From Chrysoperla carnea (Eukaryota > Arthropoda > Insecta > Neuroptera > Chrysopidae): DNA of 64,000 bases. This document shows, in pieces, positions 58,848 through 64,000 of the stretch. The stretch spans positions 37,953,172-38,017,171 of the forward strand of contig NC_058339.1 of the NCBI RefSeq assembly GCF_905475395.1, written 5' to 3'. The notes beneath the pieces were generated by a model. That model worked only from the letters and a program-made list of their open reading frames with translations, was not told the DNA's origin and did not search any database. The stretch's first letter is position 1; each line of letters begins with the position of its first letter. The translations under genes and the position numbers were made by a program.

Positions 58848-59470
58848 TAACCCCCGAACTAAAAAAAGGGATGTTATAAATTTGACCGCTATGTGTGTGT
58901 CTGTGTGTTTGTCTGTCTGTGGCATCGTAGCTTCTAAACGTAGGAACCGATTTTAATTTTTTTGGTTTCATTTGAAAGGTAATGTAACGGAGAGTATTCT
59001 TAGATATGTTTTCAAATGCGAGCTTAGGGTTACATACCCGAAAAAACTAAAAATTGGCGATGATCTTCAAAATCAATTCAGTTTGGAAAAGGCATGACAT
59101 ATAATTTTAACATATAAATAATTACTGTGGAATTAAATGGCCAAATAAACCTGGCTCAATTCATTTCGAAAAGTGAAATGATAAAATAATTAGGTAATTC
59201 AAAACAATAATTCCAAAGAACAAAGTGAACTCAAATATTCCAATTTTAATTAAAACATTTCCAAAAATTGGTCCCAAATAATGATTGCTCTCTAAGCATC
59301 CTTCTCATCTCATCTGATGTCCTTGGCCACCACTTTGATATAGATTTAAGAAGGAGCGTTATAAATTTAAATTGTTTATTTGTGCGTCCGCGTGTTTCTC
59401 AGTGACATCGTAGCCCCTAAACGGTCGAACCGACTTGATTGAGAACATTTTATAGCTAAGTTTCCAAAAA
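58848..59470 (+). repeat. CGTAGC/CTAAACG family, near-complete composite copy
   Basis: Starts TTTTTAACCCCCGAACTAAA, then GTGTGTGTCTGTGTGTTTGT, GGCATCGTAGCTTCTAAACG and TTTCATTTGAAAGGTAATGT. It ends with a second head module in the same orientation (AGTGACATCGTAGCCCCTAA, ACGGTCGAACCGACTT). The two head modules are about 0.5 kb apart. Confidence 0.6.
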
Positions 59471-59879
59471 TCGGTTTAGGTACAAGAATTAAATCGCATT
59501 TGTCGGGGGTTTTTTAAATTTTGTAAATTTCACTTGTTTGACGATCGCGCTGATAAAAGTAAACGCACATTGGACATTTGATGAAATTACATAAAATGAA
59601 TTATATTATTATAAAATCCAACACATAAGCAGTAGAATAATATAAAACAGAACCATGTAGAATGTAGATATACAATATTATTTTAACATTGACACGTTTC
59701 AGTCCCCGTCAAGGCCAACTGTCGCTTTCAGCTTTGATAAATGCACGTTCTGCATACCTTATATGAATTTAACCATTCTGAAATTATTTTTTAACATTGT
59801 TATACCATATTCATATTTTTAAAAATATTATTTTTTATGTAAGAAATATATTTATAGCTGTAAAAAAGATGCACTTATT
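59471..59879. other. AT-rich non-coding stretch, no gene seen
   Basis: No exon or matched repeat was recognised. Confidence 0.4.
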
Positions 59880-60090
59880 ATACCATGTATACTTATTATA
59901 CCTTTCGTCCCATGTTTGTAACGCTTAATTAAAAATATTCTACAGGTGTTCATAAAATCACCTAATTATTTCATTTTCGGCTGTCCAACCGCCCGTCTGT
60001 GAACACGATAACTCAAAAACGTATCAAGCCGAAATTTTTACGAAGACCAAGACTCATAACTCGACTTTTACCAAACTTATTGTTGAGAAT
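59880..60090 (+). repeat. Family B repeat copy
   Basis: CGTCCCATGTTTGTAACGCT, ACAGGTGTTCATAAAATCAC and GAACACGATAACTCAAAAAC match the other copies. Confidence 0.6.
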
Positions 60091-60359
60091 AATTAATGAA
60101 ACTCCTAGAGAATTTTTCAATGTGTTTTTTTTTTTATTATACCTGGGTAAATTTTTCTTTGTTATTTTTAGTTAAACCCGAGAAATGAAGAAAAAACAAT
60201 AACTAATCTACTAACTTTCAGTATGACACAGTTTGGTTGACAGACTTTGATTATCTTTTCTCATTATTTTATATAAATAATATATAGATAAATGATTCAT
60301 TTTGTAATCATTATTAAAAGTAAGACTCCAAAAATTCCGAAATAATACAATAAGACTCA

Positions 60360-60560
60360 ATCGAAACTTAAATGTTCAAAACATGGTTGATCCAAGATCA
60401 AAAACAAGACTCAGTTGACCACGACCAAGATTGAGATTATTTTTACAATACCAAGTTTCAACTCTGCAAGGACAAAATTCGATTCTGCAAGACCAGGACA
60501 TATTTTTGCAAGACCAAGAGAACTATGATCTTGTTCTTAATCTTGCTCTCGCTCAAAACT
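60360..60560. repeat. Degenerate CAAGACCA-rich repeat
   Basis: GCAAGACCA-like motifs recur (near 60425, 60486, 60508 and, further out, 60042), with variable spacing. An 86-codon minus-strand frame over it (60458-60718) is low-complexity and not called as a gene. Confidence 0.35.
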
Positions 60561-61338
60561 AACGTTGACCTGGTTTTTGTCAAAATTGAGGACTGAATCC
60601 GCACAACCATTACAAACCTAAACTGTTGATTTATTCCTGGGGCTAACCTAATTAAGGTAGCATCGACAGAGCACAATATTGGCTTAGAATAGGTATTAAC
60701 AATAATAGTCAGAATCACATGTTATTGACTCCAAATTATCATATTTGACACACAAGACTTTTTTTAACAGCTAATAAATATTAAATTGTCATATAATAAT
60801 AATTTATTTGTCATCAGTATAAGTTGTTGATAAACATTTAAAACATACATAAAAATAACACATTAAAAAAAAACCCAGACCGGACACCGGACGTTGAATG
60901 CGTTGAATGTTTATTAAAGATATAACAAATATAATTTTAATATGTAATTCTAAAACCAAATGTGTGTTCTCAGTGGTTTTAAACTTACATCAACAATATC
61001 ATCATCACAGTGCCAACGAAATTATTATTATATTATTTAGAGATAATTCACCGCATATTGACTCTTTCGGCTGTTAGAAAAGTATCGGATGCGCGATTGG
61101 TTTGCAATAAATTTCTTAACTGAAAACATTTCAGTTATCATCCTGGATCTATCATCATGGAGGACGCTGGAATGAAACATATTCGAGAATAATTGTTTTG
61201 TTTAGAGTGGCGAATCACTTTGGTATTGTTATACCAATAATTATAATTATCTTGACCTCATAATGAAAAAAATCTTCCTATTCTCAATGATGATAACTTA
61301 ATATAAGCTAAAAAATAAGATGACATTTGAATTTAAAT
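60561..61338. other. Non-coding stretch, no gene seen
   Basis: No exon was recognised. TTGGTATTGTTATACCAA near 61219 is a short palindrome. Confidence 0.4.
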
Positions 61339-61758
61339 TGCGCGCGGCGTTTGTTGTGCATATTGCATAACGCTTTCCGCCTTAAAAGGTCGGAAGTGCG
61401 GAAAGACAATTCATGGTTTTTACACCACGATAATGCACCATCCCATACTGCACTCATAATTCGTAATCATTTCGTCAAAAACTCAACCCATATCGTTCCG
61501 CAACCACCGTATTCACTTCTAAGACCGCTTCGGAGACACTGTTTTGAAACGATAGAGGAGATTCAAGCCGCAACGAAGACAGAACTGAAGGCAATCCCGG
61601 AAAGTGACTACAACCAGTGTTTCGAATATTGGAAAATCCGGTGGCATAAGAGCATTGCATTGAGAGGGGATTATTTTCAAGGAGATAAAAATGATTTGGA
61701 AGAATAAATAGAGAATTTTCAAAATAAATACAATGTCAGCTTATTTTTTGGGTACAGT
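61339..61758 (+). pseudogene. Decayed mariner transposase fragment
   Basis: The frame 61327-61707 reads DNSWFLHHDNAPSHTALI, then HIVPQPPYS, FETIEEIQAATKTELKAIP and CFEYWKIRWHKSIA, which are the C-terminal half of a mariner transposase. HHDNAPSHTA carries the second catalytic Asp. The segment that should follow PPYS, with the third Asp, is deleted, so it cannot be active. The N-terminal half and 5' inverted repeat are missing. TTTTTTGGGTAC at about 61745 fits a mariner 3' end. The frame stays open despite the deletion, but loss of the catalytic residue marks it as a pseudogene. Confidence 0.85.
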
Positions 61759-64000
61759 AGATACCATCAGCTTTATGGAGAGAATATGTTATTCATAGTC
61801 GAACAACTTCAACTTCATTATATTATAAAAGTATAATAGGGCGATAGAGCCGACTCAAGTAAAATTCGCGCATTCAAATTTTTTCGTCACTTGTTATACA
61901 TATAGGTCGTCGTTAATGGAGTGTTTTAGATTTTGAATGATTATTCTCCTTAGGTGAATTTTTCACGAAATTTAAGCATTCAAAATCAAAAGTGTCTTCC
62001 TCTCTAATATTTACCTTAATTAACACAAAATGTTCGGAAAAGTTAAGAGGAGGGTACCTACCGTTTTCGAATTTTTGCTTCTTATGAAGACTTTCTTGTC
62101 TCTTTTATGATGATATCATTTTAATCAGTCAAATCGAGTTCCATTTTGGGCAATAGGCAAGGAAACTCTAAAATGTACACAGACATTTTTTATACGTATA
62201 CGTAGGTTTAAAGGTCAAGCATACGATTTTCTTAATTCTCTGGTCTGTTCCCGAGATACAGCAGTCCACATTCTTAAGGATCTTTCTATTCACCATACAA
62301 ACTTTTCAGGGAAGATTAAAAACTAAATTTAAAATCAATATTTTCAGAAGAAAATCTACAACCGTTAGTTCTTGGGCTATAAGAATGTAAGAGACATTTC
62401 ATTCTGTTTTCTTGAATTTCGTTTAAAATTTGAAGGATCAAAGTTAATTACGCAATCTCTAATTAAATATCACATTTGTTAAATGTTATTATAGTTAGCT
62501 ATAAACAGTACACATGACATACACATTTGAAGGATGTTGTACAGAATACCAAGTAATTCATTATCATAAAAATTTTCTTCAAGAGTTAATAAATTATCAA
62601 CAATAATTTTTACCTACTAACCAAATCCAATTTAATGAACGGAAATGTTTGATTTAATGCAAAATTTAAAATGGGCAAATTATTGGAAAAGTTCTTTATA
62701 AACATTTCCGACTTTGACGTTAGCCAAAAACGTAGACTTATAAGAGCTTCCATTTTTCCAGAATTTATTCTCTTGGTTTGGTGTTCAATATTCGCTTGTA
62801 TATAGTATCTGCGAATAGAGTTTTTCAATTTACGGTTTCAACTTTCCAAGGAAAATAGAGTCGAGAAAATAATCTACTTTAACGTTTCAATTTTTTGAGA
62901 AAAATTCGTGTGATCAATACATTAGAAATTTAAAATTGAAATTGAAAATTTGATTCAAGAACGAACCTAATAATAAAATTTTCAGTATATCTATTTCATC
63001 AAGGTCATGTTCATACTTGTTCCTAAAATACCAAAATTACAATTTCAAAATTTTTCTTAATAAAAAATATTAGATATATAATTTTATTTTTAATTTAATT
63101 GGATGAGTCACATATTCCATTAATTACGTCAATCACACTTTTATTTTCTTAAGAAATTGTCTTTATTCAAATGAATTTCACAACCAAAAAAAAAAAAACA
63201 GGTCAGATAAATTAGGGCAGAGTTTGATTTAAATGAAAATATTTTATTAATGTGTAATATTTTATTTAATCGAATATGAATTTTGAAAACAACAATATTT
63301 CAATTAGATACTTGAGTTATGTTATTTTTTAATTTTTATCAATTTTCGGAGATAAAAAAATTCAGTTATTAACATGAATTAGAAAATACTAGAACAACAA
63401 AGTTTTGGTAAAAGTATTGAGTATTGAATAGGTAATCAGATTTTTATACTAATTTCTTAAATACTTTGCTGAAGATTTTCTCATATAACAAAAGTTACAA
63501 GGTCGAAAATATGTATGGCGCCTGGCTTCAAAAGTGTGGGAGATTTTTTCAATGGAATAATCATAAAGGAAACGATTCTCTGTTCAATTCCAGTAAAAAT
63601 AAAAATATTTGAAAAGTCAATAAAAAAAAGTAAGCCTATATTTTCGTAAAAAAAATTCCAGAAATTGTATTTCAGATAAAATTAGCACACAGAAAACTGT
63701 TGAAAAATAATGGTTTTAAATTTTTTTGTACATCTTTTGTCCCTTAGAAGTTGAAGGGACTCTTAGTTATTTTATAATAGGGTACAACACTATGCTAGAA
63801 AGCAGCATCGCAAATTTTGGATACCACTTTTCGTTTGATGTAAAATATTTTTTAGATTTATTTCTTACAGTTTATTTCTAAAGAAATAAAATCTAAGTAA
63901 GTATTTTTTTAATACAATACCAAGGTATTTTCATCGATAAAATATAGTTTCCCTAAATTTGATTAACATAATAAATGCGACATCATCAAAATTTTGTTTA
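61759..64000. other. AT-rich non-coding stretch, no gene seen
   Basis: No supported exon. TATAATAGGGTACAACACTATGC near 63773 resembles the end of the AATAGGGTA element (532 and 54551) and may be a short remnant. Confidence 0.4.

Noticed and set aside
1-64000. CRISPR arrays, bacterial operons, integrated viral genes
   Set aside because: None seen; all recognisable genes are intron-containing and of animal type, and repeats are eukaryotic transposons.

Overview
The window looks like a gene-poor, strongly AT-rich insect nuclear genome. It has spliceosomal introns with GT..AG borders and AATAAA poly(A) signals. It carries a Drosophila-type (light-sensing) cryptochrome, BESS-motif exons, a mariner fragment, an R1/LOA/Jockey-like LINE and many MITE-like inverted-repeat elements. 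The insect order cannot be fixed from sequence alone. Nothing indicates bacterial or viral DNA.

Layout. 0-9.5 kb: one small uncharacterised membrane-protein exon (minus strand) among repeats, including a 698-bp foldback element with a 9-bp target duplication and a tRNA-derived SINE-like piece. 9.6-14.5 kb: a complete 7-exon cry gene (538 aa predicted), with two CACGTG E-boxes about 0.2 kb upstream. 14.6-14.9 kb: a 105-codon minus-strand ORF tail-to-tail with cry. 15.6-18.6 kb (minus): complete 4-exon NUBP2 (257 aa), a cytosolic Fe-S assembly factor. 19.3-25.6 kb (plus): complete 9-exon IFT56/TTC26 (560 aa), an intraflagellar transport protein, whose first exon contributes only the start codon and has an RFX-type X-box just upstream. 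NUBP2 and IFT56 are divergently arranged over about 0.74 kb.

25.6-64 kb is mostly non-coding. It holds a 182-codon exon with an integrase-type H2C2 zinc-binding domain of the KRBA2-like family (33.75 kb), a 5'-truncated LINE with an uninterrupted 847-codon ORF and a 40-A tail (40.9-43.7 kb), two near-duplicate 3'-terminal exons with BESS motifs (45.9 and 47.7 kb), and a decayed mariner copy (61.3 kb). Several repeat families recur: a TA-flanked GGGGAA-ended element (three copies), a CGTAGC/CTAAACG family, and a family with the motif AACACGATAACTC.

I do not see an obvious new multi-gene system. The points most worth follow-up are the altered C-terminal tail of the cryptochrome (FFW replaced by FLG), the duplicated BESS terminal exons with the upstream integrase-like exon, the X-box at IFT56, and the Mutator-like foldback element. 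Exon borders were derived by hand from splice consensus, reading frame and family knowledge; no alignment or transcript data were available.
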